Assembly: GCA_013398295.1 (NCBI GenBank)
Contig: VZSF01001891.1
Location: forward strand, 1,054,001 to 1,118,000
Length of the DNA: 64,000 nt
Source: Chionis minor
Taxonomy: Eukaryota > Chordata > Aves > Charadriiformes > Chionididae
Direction: 5' to 3'
Shown: in pieces, positions 15,101 to 30,100 of the stretch
Layout of the letters: every line of letters starts with the position of its first letter
Numbering within the stretch: position 1 is the first letter of the stretch
The notes under the pieces: model-generated
Databases searched by the model: none
The model's input: only the letters and a program-made list of their open reading frames with translations
Told to the model about the DNA's origin: nothing
Position numbers and translations under genes: made by a program

Positions 15101-18100
15101 GGCAGAGGAAGGGGAGCCCACCCAAGCTTTTGGGCACACATGCCTGGTCTTGAAGCATTGTAAGGGCAACGCTTCCCTCCCTGGCCACGTCACCTTCTGG
15201 CCCTGGTAGGACGCAGCTATAACTTCTGCTTCCTGGTCACCCGGAGGTGGAAACGCTCCGGCTCACAGGCTGCCTTACACGTGCGAGACGAACGGGAACC
15301 TCTCATGAAATCTGGCTGTGACAATTTAGCTCTCAGATTTTTTATTATATATATATGTATACACACACACATTTATTTTTTCTTAAATAATATGTATCTC
15401 ACACATTAGCAGATAGGAAGAATAAAGGTCAGGAAAACTGCTTCTCTGTCATGAAGCTAATACGAAACAGCAGCCTAAGAGTCTGTCCTCAATTTTCAGC
15501 ACTTCTTTGGACTCCAGCACATATTTCATGTTTATGTTCCAATCCCATACCCTGCCTCTCTCCTATTATTCATATCTGGTGTTTTGAACATGCAGCTTAT
15601 GCTTACATTTCCTTCCACTGCCTTGCATTCTCAACTTTTACAATCAGCTAAAGAAATACTGGTTTTGATTGTATAAAGCTCAGCTGAGGGAGGGAGTACT
15701 TTGATTTCTCTGGGCACGAGGCCAGTAAAAGCTTTTTAACAATGCTGCACAGAACTGGAAAAATTGGTTACTAAACTTGCACTTCCCTTTGCAGGCTGCT
15801 TGGCTCACGCAAAGCCATTCTGCTGCGAGTTCACACTGTTTGGTTTTTTCCCCCCCCTTTTCTGGCTCTGCCTGTGTGGCACCTCGCAGCTCCCCGCTGA
15901 GACCCCCCGCCTGTGGAAACGCGCTCCCGAAGCCTCCGAGTTTGCTGGCTGGGGATCCAAATGAAGCGTCGCTGCCTCCACACCGCAGATGGTGCAGGTC
16001 TTCTGGCAAGCTTTACAGTGCCCGTGGGCCCCAGCACCCGCGTGTCCGCAGCCCGGGGGAGCCGGGCAGGATGGGGGCGCACACCTGGACGCGCTGCACG
16101 ACCAGCAGCACCCCCAGGTCCAGCCTCATCCCACCAGCGCGTAGGCGTGAAACGGAGCTCCTGAACTGACGAGCCACATAATCCTCAAGCTCTCCCGCAG
16201 CCACCTCCCTGTCGCGACGGTTCGGAGGCGAGCTGAAGGACTCGAGGCACACACCTCTCCCCAGAAACTTGCTGCAGGTCAGGCGAGAAGCCCACACCAG
16301 AGAAAGGGGCTAGACCTGGTGTTCACCAAGCACCGTAACCACCGCTCGCCCTCCTTCCCAGGACTACACAAGATGCGCTGAACATTTCAGCTACAAAAAT
16401 AACATCAACCAGTGCCTTTCCTCCTCTCTTCCATTAAAAGCGCTGATGATGCTAGACAAAAAGTTTCCTTCCTTCTTTTCGGTTGCGGTCTTCCTCTATT
16501 TGTTTTGTCTGATGTGCAACGGAAGCCAATACTCCTCACTGGCCTAATGAAATTCACCTTTTTTTGAGGTTTTATGGCAGGTAATACGAGCTTTACGCCA
16601 ACAGCAGATGGGAGGGTCCTAGTTTTCCAGAGGGGGAAGGTATTTGGTCCTGTCCCCCAGGGCTTTTGGAAGAGATATGGATCTGAGAATCGTTACTTCC
16701 TACAAACAACCAAGTGAAGGTCATTTTTATGTGTTTTTAGGATTCACATTATTTTTAATTTTCCTTTCCACACGAGCTCAGTTGGAAAACAGCCTCTAAA
16801 GAGCATAACATGAAAACAGTTCCCGATGTAATAGCTAGAAACAGTCCAGCATTCTTACATTCACTGTTGCTATACAATTTACTGTACCTTTTCTTCAGAG
16901 GAGACCGTGAGCTTGTCACTTGATATTAAACTGCAAACCTGGTCCAGACTAAGGCTAAGAAATTCTTCTCCTAGCATCACCTCAGGAAAGTGCTGCTCTG
17001 TTCAACAAATGAAAAGGGGGAACAGAAAATTATAATGAAATCCACGCTTTACGTCAATGGAAGGACCACAGCCTTCAGAGAACTGCTATTATTACAGCTC
17101 TGAGCACCCGAGACAAACAACGCACCACAACTGCATGGCAGGACAGAAAAAGAAAATAGTCTCAGAGCTGGCTAAAGACATTTGATGTTATTTCAAGTAA
17201 CGCAAGCCCCATGAGACACTTTCATAAATGACACTAAATGGGAACTTAACTTCCTGCAAAGCAACTAAGCACCTTCCAGTGGCAAATATTATTAGAAACA
17301 GCAATTGAGAAAAGTGCCAATGCCTTTCTAAAGTAGTATAAATAACCTGGCCACCTTGAGATTCAGTTCTTGCCCACTTCAACAAGCTGGACAGAATCAG
17401 ATCTGTTCGGCACCTGGATGAGAGACTCCAGCGAGGGTTTTGGGGACCTGTAGGTATTCAAAGGGAAGCCTGTCTTTAATGTGAATCAGCCAAACAGTTT
17501 GGTGCATGTACTCAGCAACTAATAGTGACGGACCCCAGGGCATCCAGCTGAACCTGTGTGTGCAACAGGACAGGCAGAGAGATGGACAAGGGGGAGATCC
17601 TTGTCCCATGTATGCACATGGCATCAGCTCTCCTTCCAACTTTTACTTCTTTCCCCAAAAATATGTAAATTTAACCTCTTCTCCTGCTCAAAACTCTCAG
17701 CACCCACCTTCCCCAGCAGCCTTGCCCCTTTTCACTTAAGTCTGCAACTGCACAAATTTCTTTTTGTCTCCAAATCCCTCCATGCCGTAGTTTTGGGAGC
17801 CACTTGGAAACAAAATACACATCACTGCTTATAATCCCAAACTGGAAGAATGATGACCAATTGCAATACAGGTCCAAAAAGGATCATCAAATTGGTCAAG
17901 CTTTACCTCTAGCCAAAGGGCACTTGGAAAAAATTACCTTCTAAAAAATAATTTCTAGGTCAAAACTGTTGTTAGCCAGTTGCAGATGAGCTTAGTTTTG
18001 CAAGCATTTGTTACAGATATGTGCCACTTTAATCTCACCTGCCATTTGCCAAGTCCCATTTATCTTTGACTGAAATAGGGAAACATGAATCTCAGATACT

Positions 18101-21100
18101 TTATCTGAAGCAGCTTCTTGCAAGCCCTAATCCCTTCAGCTTTCAGAAGCTCAGACTCGTGTATCCAAAGAGCTCCCTCCGCAGCAAGATCTGCCTCTAG
18201 TTTTCACCTCTGCAAAGTACTTTGCCTGCCAAAAAGCAGCACTCCAGGGACACGAGCTGGCATAACTTTCAGAGAGGAGCTCCTTGGAGATCGCACCTGA
18301 ACAACTCCTCACCAATGCTGGTGCTGCACGGAGCATCCCCAACCATGGAGCCCTCTTATTGGGGACCAAAACACCACAGCTAAGCCAAAGGTTCTGACTA
18401 AAAGAAGCAGTATCTGGATAAAGCTTAATATTCTGTTATGCCGGAAATGATATATAAGATCTAACGAACTCTTCTGGCCTTAAATACTTGAGAAGCAGGA
18501 AATGCTCCCCACACAGTAATCTGGATGCACTCTGGCTTCTGGACACAATCACCTATTCATTCTGGACTGGCATCTGGCAGTAGAAAGACATTTGATCTCT
18601 TGTTATTAGTTGGAAGCAAGTAAAAATATTTACTGATTTTAATAAAGCAACGTGTGCCTGCATCAAGAAGGCTCCTCCACCTACTGAAGTTATCCATTGG
18701 ACAGAATTAAGTATTTCTCAAGTAACTGAGCTCATGCACACATGGACTCTCGAGCTTGGGGACTTCTGTCTTGGTTTAACACTGTTACATAAACAACATA
18801 CTGAAAAGAATGTTAATGGCATTTTTATTAATGGAGTTCCATTAACATTACATGGGCTGTTGTACTAACTGGGACTTATGAAGGCCAATAAAACAACAAA
18901 GCAGACTTTCTAATTGCCAACCAACAAAATAAATATACAATGAATGCACTGCTTTTTGGGTTAAAGATTAAACAGGGCCTGGAAGCAAGGATAATGAGAT
19001 ATTACAAGCAAGCCTTTATACAATTAACCATTCCTTCCAGGGTACCTTTTCCTCCAGGGGATAATACAGCCAGAGCAGCTGAAAAGGTTTTATTTATTTG
19101 CAGGAGAATATGGGAGAACTTGGTGGGCACATTTTTATTCCACTGAGCCTACTTATGGTCCAGTTAAGGACAAAACTATACCAAAGAAAATGTTGCAGGA
19201 TAGAGCAGGTGCCTTGGGAGACAGCAGGTGTAATTTTCCCTGTACAAATAGGCAGAAAAGCAAAAAACCAAACCAAGTAGAGAAGACTACCAGCTTCGCT
19301 CAAGCAGAGGTCAAGGTCAACTCTGCCGGAGGAGACTGGAAAGTGCTATGGAGTTAAGGGTATGGGGCTGCTTGGAACAGCTTTACATTTAGGACATAGA
19401 GGAGAAATGCTGAAAGCCATTGCCTGCACCTACTTATTGCAACCAAACACATCCACTTTCTAGGAAACAGAGAGTCTTGTCCACCCTTGGGGTAAGTGGC
19501 CATTGCTCCACGGATCAGAGGCTCAGACTGTGTGCTGAGTGTTCCCACTCCCAGCCACAAGATTTAATCTTGCCCGGTGCCATTTATTCCAAGAATGCAC
19601 AAATCCCCAGCACTGCCTGCTGCTCTCACGGGGCAGCGTCCATGGGGAGGACACCACCACACCAACACCGTGCTGTTGAGCAAGCAGCCAAAGAGCTTAC
19701 TAGGAACACACTGAGGAACTATTTTGTGGACTGGGATCTGAAGGATCAGGGGTTTTTACCGCCTTAGGTGTTCCCCTGCGACCAAACCACATTTCACAAT
19801 TTGCAGCATCGCAGAAAGTTTCAAGTCTACAACCCAATAAAGAATTCCCTTCCCTGTTCTTACACCAGAAGCACGAAGAGACCAACCAGGACGTGCTGAT
19901 CTTGCTCGACCTGTGAGTCGCTGTACCTGGAAGCAGGTTTAACTCATCAAACGGACAACCCTCCCCTCACCTGCGTAGGCATTTGCCTGCTGCAGAAGTT
20001 CAGTGCACGCGTGCACATCGGCAAAAGCTCGGATTCCAAGGCAGTTCGTGGGATGCAGCTGGGACTGTAGAAAGTCACAGCAGTTTTTTCTAACATCCAT
20101 CAATTGCAGTAAACTAGCAGCTGGCAACAAAACCTGCAAAGGCAAGAATGGGGAATTAGAGTTAGCAACAAAGAAAATTTGATTCACAGCTTGCACAAAT
20201 TAGATGCAATTCCCCTTCAGACGGGGAAGGATTCCTGTGGGGTACAAGAGGGAAGGTTAAAGTTTTAGCACTATCCATATGCAGAAGATCCCTGTCCATG
20301 CTCCGAGAAGAGGAAACAGCTACCCTGTGTTGGGCTAAAAGCACAGCTCTTCTCATGCCTTCTCCCCACAAGACCTCAGAGCAGGTAAAGGGAGGACAAA
20401 ACGCAAGCAACCACGGATGCATCTGAATTTCTAGCTTTGCTGCAGGTAGGTCCTGCACACAGATTTATTTTTTTTTCTTCCCCTGAAGAGCTTTGTATTA
20501 TTTATATGCATTACCATCACATTCAAAGCCCATAGCAGCCCAGCGCTCCTGAAAACCTTGAACTTTCTTATTTCCAACAAAACCATATTGGCTTGTGAGC
20601 AGGTTGCCCAAACTGCCACGTAAGAGAGGGAGTTCACAGAAGCTCAAGCAGGTTTTGGTGACGGTAAGGCTCTCGGGAAAGTTGGGGCCAACTGTTCAAA
20701 TCAACAGCCCTCATTTTCACTCACACAAACTGCTGCAGACACTTGCGGTTCGTTCAGACTGCATCTGGAAATGAGGTACTGCTTTGTATCTACAAAACTA
20801 AGTGCAGGGAAGGGAGACAGAAGTGGATCAGGAATGTGACATCTGCTGGAAAAACCACCTTTGAGGCCAGTGAGCGGGACAGGAAGTAGAAAATAAAAGT
20901 CAGCCGGGATGTTACAGCCCGTGACATCGGCTACTTCCTTTCTTATGTTGTACAGCAACTGCAGACGTGTCTTATCCCAGCTCTTCCGTAGCTCTGGCTG
21001 CTTCACACATGTCCTTCCAACCGGGCATCTGTGCTCACCATCTGAGCACAGATTTCTGGAAAATTATTTCCGACTCAAAAAAACCGAGCAGCTTTTAAGC

Positions 21101-24100
21101 AAAACAAACAGGTTAACAGCATTCACCTCCCTGGATCTTGATGGCAGAGGAGGGAAAAAGATGTGTCCCCACAGTGCCATTCCACACCGGGACAGGACAC
21201 TCAGAACCTGCCCTAGGTCTTCTCTAAGCCACTGATGCATTCCAGCTCCAGCCCAGCTGTAGGGTGTCTGACTGCTGCCAAGCAGCCATCCCAACAGGCA
21301 ACAATAAAAAAAAAAAAGAAATAATTAACCCGGGAGCCCATTTTGGCCCAAGCCTATTGATGCCAGGAGGAGATTAGTTTGTGGTTTTGATGAAATCAAG
21401 ATAGCAATCCTCTTGCATTTTTGAAACCTAACTGCAAACCCCTTTCTATCTAGCTGAACCATCTCCTTATACCAGCAGAAAGGCGAGCACCTGACTCGCA
21501 TAAGGGTAGTGGGTAAAGAAGTCAGACTCCCTGCAAACAATCTCTGGCCACAAACCAGCCAGATCTTCCTCATGCATCCATCCAGTGTGCACGCCTGCAA
21601 ACCCAGGTAGGCTGCTTAAAGGAAAAGTTTGGGGGTATTGCCTCTAAAACAGAGGGTGCTCCCTACCATCACTCGTACCCACACGCTACAGCCCCTGCAC
21701 ATCCTACTTCTGCCCTCACGGCCTCGTGCTGCCTCGCCAGGGCAGCACAGCAGGAGCCTTACGCCACTGCAGTTACTGGGAACGAAGCAACATCATGTAA
21801 TACTTTTCAGAACCAGGATATAAATAGCCTATCAAGAGATGACTGAATTTTCTCTTTCTTATTTCCCAGCTGAACATCTCGCCACTCATCTTGTTTTTAC
21901 CAGGGAAGGTAAAAAGCAAGCAAAGGATATCCGCTAGCACGAAGTCTGTTTCCTTTAGAAATAACAAGAGGAAATGCCCTGCCTAAACATGTAGCAGGAC
22001 CAAACTGCAACCCCATTAACATCCAGGCAAGTTACTCACTTGGATCTGGACCTAGCTTTTAATATTTGAACTCCAACAATTTGCAGAGAGCTGGCTCCTC
22101 TACCAGATCAGCTCCGTACCAAAATCTGACTGTCTTTTGAAACTATGTCAAAATTACCTGCTATTACTACTGAGACTGACTTCTCGCTAAATAAATTCTG
22201 TCCAGAACCTCATCTATGGTGTGTGTACATACACACACGCACAACCATAATTATCTAGTTCCCCAGCTGTGCTCTCTCGCCCTGCAGACTCTGTACCAAT
22301 CTCAGGTTTTACAGAACATTGCCTGTGCAATTAAATACTTTCATAAACCTTTGATGTCTCTGAGCTAGAGACATCTTTCAGCCAAAAGTGCTCTGTGTTG
22401 CTGTAAGGTTCATTCAATAGGCAGGGCGTTAACGCTGGACTTCAGAGAGTGGGGTTAGTTCCCTGCTCTGCCAGGGTACCTTGACCAAGAGTTAATCTAC
22501 ACCCCATTCTGCCTCTGCAAAACTGGGAGAGGAGCATTTCCCCAAGGCAGGGGCTATATTAAAGCTCATAAGCTGCTTTGACAATTTAGTCACATTGGAA
22601 GCCAAATAAGGGTACTGGTTGTAATCCTCAGCAGCACATCTAGGGCCACAGCTGGGACAGCACATCTGCCCAAAGAGGAGACAGCTCCCAAGTGCTCTCC
22701 CAGGGGAATCCACGACCACAGAAACAAGTTGATCTTGCATTTGCAAGGCAGGTTAAATACTTGGGTTTACGCGAACACCTCTAAAGCTGCACAAGTAACA
22801 GAGATAAAGCTACATTACTGGAATGCGGCTTTTCAGTGTGAGGAAGGCAATCAGGCTTTATCACTCCCCAACTGCTACTAGGCAGCGCTGAGGGTGAACA
22901 ACGGTGCTTCTACCCAAGTGCTCCACCCCGGGGTGAAACAGCCAAGGCAGAGGCATGTGCAGCAGGATCTGAGAGCCACAAAAGCTCTCCAGAAGCAGGT
23001 GTAAGAAGGAGAAGGGATATAGAGGTGAGAGACTAAACAGGGGAGCCACTGGCAACTTCCCTCCTCATCTACCTTCTCCAACTTGACCGCACAGAACAAA
23101 CAGTGAGATAAAAATGTGGACACACATCCATCAGACACAGTACAGTCGTCTGGTGCCACATCCACAAGTTTCTCCTCACCTTTCCATTAGGCCAATCCAG
23201 TCTAAAAGACTTTCTGTAGGCGCAGGAAGAGCCCCCAACCCAACTGCTCTAACAGCCCAGAAAAGTTGGCTTTGCTGTCAACCAGGGCTCTCCAGCACCC
23301 TAGGAGGGCAGTGCAAGGCAAGGAGCTTTTGCTCCAGGGAGGAAGATAGCCCTTATTTATTGCATCTCCTAAAGCTGCGTTGAAAGACTCTCCAGCTCCC
23401 TCCGGCCTTGCACCTACTATAATTGCAGTTTTTGGAGTGAACAGGGGGAAGACTCACTTATCATCCCTTTATCATCAAAACTGCATCTGCCACAGATACT
23501 CCGCTTCCTTTGTTGTGAAGCCCTAAGCCCCTAGGGAAAGCTGAGGTGCAGAAGCACACTTCTGAAAAGGAAATGCTACAGCTTCTAGCAAAGCTTTTTC
23601 CCTCCTTTCTCAAGCCATTTTTTATTACAATTATTATGTCTCCAAAGCTGTCAGTTTCAACATCTGTCTCCTCCAGACAGTTGATTTCCAGACACCTCTT
23701 CCCTCTACAGGAGCCACATCTCAAACTGTGGTAGTATACAAGGACACACTACACGTGGTACGCTGCACCTCATTCGTAGGAATTTAATTGTGAAATCAGA
23801 TTAATCAGGACTTTTCCTAGGGAACCATTACAACCCTAATGGTAGTGACTTTCTTAATTGGGAGGGTAATTCACAGGCTGCATTCAAGTACTTAATTGCC
23901 ATCAGTCAGGATAGGTGGGACACACTGAAGAGGGACTGTATTCACTGTCTAGAGCCAGAGGTCCAGGTGTCTTCACAGGACCAGCCAGGAGAACGAAAAG
24001 CTTCCTCCCAAATCTCTTCATTCAGCTCTGCTCAAGGACACCATGTTGATCGTCTTCTCCATCGCTGGACTTTGCTCCCATCACTCTTCGCTGAGCTGAC

Positions 24101-27100
24101 AGGTTTGATGTGAGTGTTGGAAAGCAAGCAGCAGTGCAGCCAGTTCAGCTGCAAAATCAAGACCTAACTGAAAAATTCAAGGAACTGAGAGGTTGAAACA
24201 GCCAGCTATTCCGTACAAGTATGGAGCAGCAGGCCCTGTGGTCTGACATATGCATGTGGTTTCAGTGAAGCCAACCAGGGCTATACATAAGCATCTGTGA
24301 ACTTCCTCAAGACGCTCATTTTAGTTTTCCTCACCTTTACAGACGCTGCACAGCACAACTTTCTTCCAAACAAATTTATCAAGCTCCACCTTCAAATGAA
24401 TGAGATCTTTTTGTCATGCACGTGAATCACATGTCTTTACAACTAACCTTGATGTGGGGTGCAACACAGGGGAAGCAACAGACGGCAGTGGGGACACAAA
24501 TCCCAGGATGGATTTTCCTGAGACTGCAACATAACTTCAATGAAGACAGAAATTCTTCCTTGCTCCACGCCTTCCAAACAAGTGGGAGGTTAAATCCCAA
24601 GTGTGTGTTCAGAGGCAAAACACTGCTCGGCACAGAAGGCTCTCTATCATCCATCATCCCCGAGCCTTCCTACTACTGCATCTGCATTGCCTTCAAATCT
24701 CACTCCAAAAAGAGGATCCAATGCATAAAGCAGGATTGTATGTGTCGGGGCAATTCGCACTTGCGTTCTCCCAATGGAGTTAGAAGAGAGTATTCCCTCC
24801 CACATGGGCTCAGTGCTCTCCCTCATGGAGCTAGGGTGGACTGAAATCCCCCTCTACCCCCCAGTAATTCACTACGTAGACGATGACTGGAACTGACTGT
24901 ACAGGCTTGGCCCCTTGTACACACATCCTTCCTTACTGGAAAAAAATAAACCAAACCAAACAACACTTTCTGCAATGAAATGACAATCAGCTACAAAAAT
25001 AAGTGCTTAGAAGAACAGTGTCTCGCTTCCTGAACACCACACCACACCAGGCTTACAAAAGCAAAAAAAGACAGGTTTCTATTAGACAAGAAACAACAAA
25101 AATACTGTAAAAAGGCTTGTTGTGAAGAGCTGGGCACCGCTCAGCATTTGAGCACACTTGGGAAAACTCATTCCTGCATTTCCTTTGTTGCTCCACCTTT
25201 TTCTCATTTTAATTCTGCTCTCATTTTATTTTACTCGTTGACAAGAACTTCTCTTTTCATCTATTCACGTTTTGGTAGCTTGGCTGCATCTGTTCCATTA
25301 ACGCCATTTAGAAATCTCTTTTTCTTGTAGTTTCTACAATGAAATTACCCGGCACCTATACCCAGAAATTGCTTCTTCCAGCTCTTGAGGGAGTCCAAAA
25401 AACCACGTGTCACACTGCACAAAACCCCTTTAAAACGCACCCTCACCCTGCTAGAAAATCAGAGCTCTTGACATGGCAACAGGAGACCTCAGGAGATACC
25501 TGCTGGGAAAGAGAAAGTGTCACCGTGCACCACAGCAAGACCCTGAAGGAACTTCACCGAAACATCGCAGACCGGCACTACCGAGGCATCCTTCCAGCGG
25601 GACGGCTGACACACAGCTGTGCAGCAGGAGGATGTGACAACCTAAGGGACCAAATCTGCCCACTTCTTAAGACTGACACGGCTAATCCACACCAGAGACT
25701 GCAAGGAGCTTAATATTTTGTTGTTGATGTTGTTTGCCTTCACTGATGTGAAGCTTTCCAATGAATCACAGAATATTTTTTTCTGTAAATTTTTCTTCCT
25801 GGGGCTGCAGGTGAATATTAACCTGTTTATGGCATTCTGCTCAGCAGTAAAACATCCAGAGGCACGATGGAAATTTCTCTTTAAACTTTCTATTCGTTTC
25901 ATCACAAAATGATAATAAATGCCATAAGACATTTTCAACATGGATGTTTTTAATACATAATAAAATTTAAACTAGTCAGTACTCTTGCTTTAGATCAGCT
26001 TCGTTTCTTAGGTCCCATGAATTCATTTACCTCCAGCCTAAAAAGTTATTCACGGGATAGTTATTTAAATAAATCACCTAGAAAAAGGACCTGCTTTATT
26101 AGACTGGGGAAAAAAGTGAATGCCCAAAACCTAGTATTCACCAAACTTAATTTCTTGATCCTACTGTCTGAGACAGGAGCCAAAATATAGACAGGGCTCT
26201 TACTTTAACTCTTTGTAATCCCTGAGCGATCACCAGGCAGGCTTTGCTCAGGTTTTACTTAAAAAAAAACAGCATTCCATTTGCTCAGAAAAGGTAACAT
26301 CTGGAGTTCTTCGCAGACCTTCTGGGCAGGTCCACGCTGCCAAGGCTGGGCAGGACCGAGCTGGCTCTCCAGGCTGCTCCAGCTCCCTGCCCAGGCGCAG
26401 CCCTGCTCCGGCACTGAAACGCTCCCCTGGGAAAACAGCCAGAGCACGTGTCGGCACGTCAGGGAAGCTTCACTCACGGCAGACCGACTGAGGACAGCAC
26501 ACCAGATGGTTCCCCGAGCTCAGCACGTCCCACATGCCGAGTGGGCGCTGCTGGGCCACCTAACGACCAGCAGCACGGAAGGAAAGCGTACGTTGCAGAA
26601 AGCACGTGGATGGAAGTCTTCACATTTCCCACGGGAAGGGGGACCAGCCTAAGAGTGCGTAGATGTTGTTTCTCCTCCAGCAATGGAACATCCCAGAGAT
26701 CCAAGGAAGCCCTCCCCCCATACTCTGTATTACTGAAGTGATGCTGTATCTCAGCTCCTTATAACCTTGGCTATAGACTGCTAATTAAGTATAAGCTACC
26801 CAGCTTATAGACACCTACCTCAAGCAACCCAGAGCTGGCTTTGAGCCGCCACTTCTTTGCTGTAATGGGACCTTGCTGTAATGGTCCCCACCAGCCTCAC
26901 CGTAGGGCAACTGGGGTCCACACTTCTACGAATGTGACAACTGCCAGGTCAAGAGCATGCCAGAAAGTCAAGTTTGCACAGCTGAGGGGCAGAAGGGGCA
27001 AGAAAAGGCACCCACAGACTTAGATCACGGAAGACGGCAAAAAGCAGACATAGTTCATGGTTTTGTCCAAGTTCCTGCAGGAAGAGTGACATGCTACGGG

Positions 27101-30100
27101 ACAGAAAGAACCTGTGCCCTCCCTGAGGGACTGCAACACAAAAGCATGTCCCATCCGCAGCAAGAACGTCATTCCAAGCAGAACCAGGCTAATTTTGCCA
27201 TCTTAATTAGGTCAACATAAAGCACGCAGCAGCATCGCCCCTCTCTCTCCAGCATCATGGACCCAAACTTGTCACCCGGCCCAGCATCCAAGTCACAGAG
27301 AGGAAGACAAAAAAACCAGACACTTGCAAACAAAAACAGAGACCAACCAAAAAGCATGTCCACACAGGAGCTCCCAGCGTCCCTTCCAGGAACCAGTGGC
27401 TAAGTGCACGGCCATTTGCTTACCACAAATACAAGGAGAGTCAAAGAAAAAGCTTTACCAGCAGCCACAGCCATGTGACGCAGTGAAACATCATCTTCCT
27501 GAGCATCCCGCTTTATCTGTAGGCTGCCTTTCAATTGCTCTTTCCACTTCTAGACAAATATTTACCACAAAGAACCTCAAGACGGAGTGCACATGCGCAC
27601 ACACACACACAAAAAAAAAGGAAGAATGGCCTCATTTGAACAACATATTCCACTCAAAGCTCTACCAAACAACTCAAACTACCCAGAAGAATTTAAAAAC
27701 TAACAGTGAGATTCCTCGGCCGTGACCTTAAAACAGCATTTGACTCGCTGCGTGTTTGAGTCTATTTTGACCTTCGACAGACTGACCCACAAGTCAGCAC
27801 AGCTTCTTGGAAGGCAAATGCCTACTCTCCTTACAAGAGCTCGACACAAAAGCTAAATGCAACATGACTGAAGCGCGGGGAAAGCAGCAAAGTGCATGAA
27901 GACTAAACAGAGGCTGGAAGTAGCTCTTTTCAAGCTCAACCTTTTACTTTCTGCAGCCTGAAGAGATCACTCGCCCTCAAAGGATGTGTGCCTTTGGGTT
28001 TCAAGCTTTTTACTTGGGTCTCTGTGGGAGACGCTGAACCAGACCTACCTGCACGTTCTCTTCCGTGACCTCGATCTCGGCAGTGTAGATGTAATCAATC
28101 AGCTTCCTCAGGGTCTGCCCATCAACGTCTTTTATCTCAATCTTCTTGGCTTTACTTTCAGACATGTCTCCTGAAACGCATTTCAAAAGGACAGTTAGAG
28201 TTTGCTTTGCAGACCCTCACTGCAGGCCCTTGCTCCCCATACATCCTGCACACCCTCCTGGCATCTGACTAAAAGACTGCCCTGACACTATCCCTCACCG
28301 TCAAAGGACATCCAGATAGGTTCCCTGAAGTCTATTTATGCCACCTAAAAAACCCTTTAACATCTGAAGACACTAGTGTAAAAAAAAACCCCAAACAAAC
28401 AGTATAACCCTCAACCATGTCTTATCACAGGGACGGACTCAAAGAGACTGTGGACAAACCTTAGGAGAGCTTTTAATTTTTATAATATTTTTAATATATA
28501 TGGTTTATATGTATATCTTTTTATTTTTTTTATATATATATAATTTTCATATATCTATAGACAGGTAGATAGAGGTAGATGAGTAAGTTGCAACAGCTAA
28601 GTGAGGGTGCTTCATGGCATACCTTACAATAAAAGCAAGGCAGCATTACCCTCTTTCTTTAGGAAGAACCCAAAACCTGCTGAGGAAAACACACACACGT
28701 GCCAGCAGTGACACCCAGTGCGCTGCAAGCTTCTCTCCTAAATTACCCTGCTGTAATCTGTCCACACAGTCCTACCTCGAGCCAAGAATCTGTGCAGAGA
28801 GATATTATTTCTCATCTCTTGCCTTCCCAACCTCACACCTCAGAGGCAAGGCAGCCTTCAGATCCAAACTCTATCCTTTCTCCAAATACATAACTTAAAA
28901 AAACCCAAACATGAAGAACTAGAGCAATAATTTCCCCTACGGATATACAAGTAAAACCCATATCTGTGTGAGAGCGGAGACGTGAACCGGTGCTCCATGT
29001 GCACCTTCCCCATCGCGGTTGCGGCCAACGCTGTGCAGGCACCACACGCACGTACCCCGAGCGTAAGAGGAGCACATCACAGGAACAAAAACATGCTGCG
29101 GGGAGGAGGAGAAAGGTCTCCCCGTGGCCCACGCACACAGTGACCTCACCTAGGTTTTAATCACCAAGATCTTGAGGAACCACAGAAAAGAAAGATCAAA
29201 CTCCCAAGCAGAAAGAAAACAATAAGTGAAAAAAACCAAAGCTAAACAAAGGAGAGCGTGAAGAAATGTCAATTCTTAAACCTGAGCATGAATAATCACT
29301 ACTCTAAGAAATCTGGTGAGTCACTACTGCTGTGGGATTAAGAGGAAAAATAGTTCCTGCAGCCTATGGGAGAAGTAATTACAGCCTACATCTCTTAACA
29401 GCGTGCGACAAGACGTGGCCGCGCACATTGAGCGCACAGCACAGAGTCCGATGCTAAAGCTTGAGCAAAATCTGGATCCTGGAAATTGAACTTTCTGGGC
29501 TTCACTTGTGCCAATAAGGAGGTAAATAATAGGAGTCGCATCAGACCATAAATATTAGAAGAGCCAACAACATCCCAAGGGAAACACAGACTGAAATAAT
29601 ATTTGCCCCAAATTCAATTTTTAAAATTAAATAACAAAACGTTATTCAGAGAAGCCACTGAATACAAATGTAGAAGTAGAAAGGGATAAGCGATGTACAT
29701 TTGGGAGGCCTTCAAAGCAGGTAGGACTCTTTAATTGACAAAATAAATGTTATCATCTTCACACAATTCCTCCCCACAAAGAAAACGTCTCCAGAGAGAA
29801 GTGTGGGCTTCTGAGAACAGGCCAATCCCAATTAGCCTCCGTGGAGCTGGACGTGCCCGTAAGGAGCACCCAGCCAAAGCCCACGGGCACAGCCGGAGCC
29901 CCGCAGCACTCCCCGGGACACGCGGGGCAGCGGGGAGGCTCAGAGGCACGTGCCCGCAGATCGATGCAGAAACCGCTTGGAGGGACCGATCCAATAGCAT
30001 CATCTGTCTTCGTGGTGTTCATGTGACACAGGCAACAAAAATAAAGACTGTGTGGGCTTCCACACCCACCAGCAAGCTGCCAGCCCTGCATACTAACAGC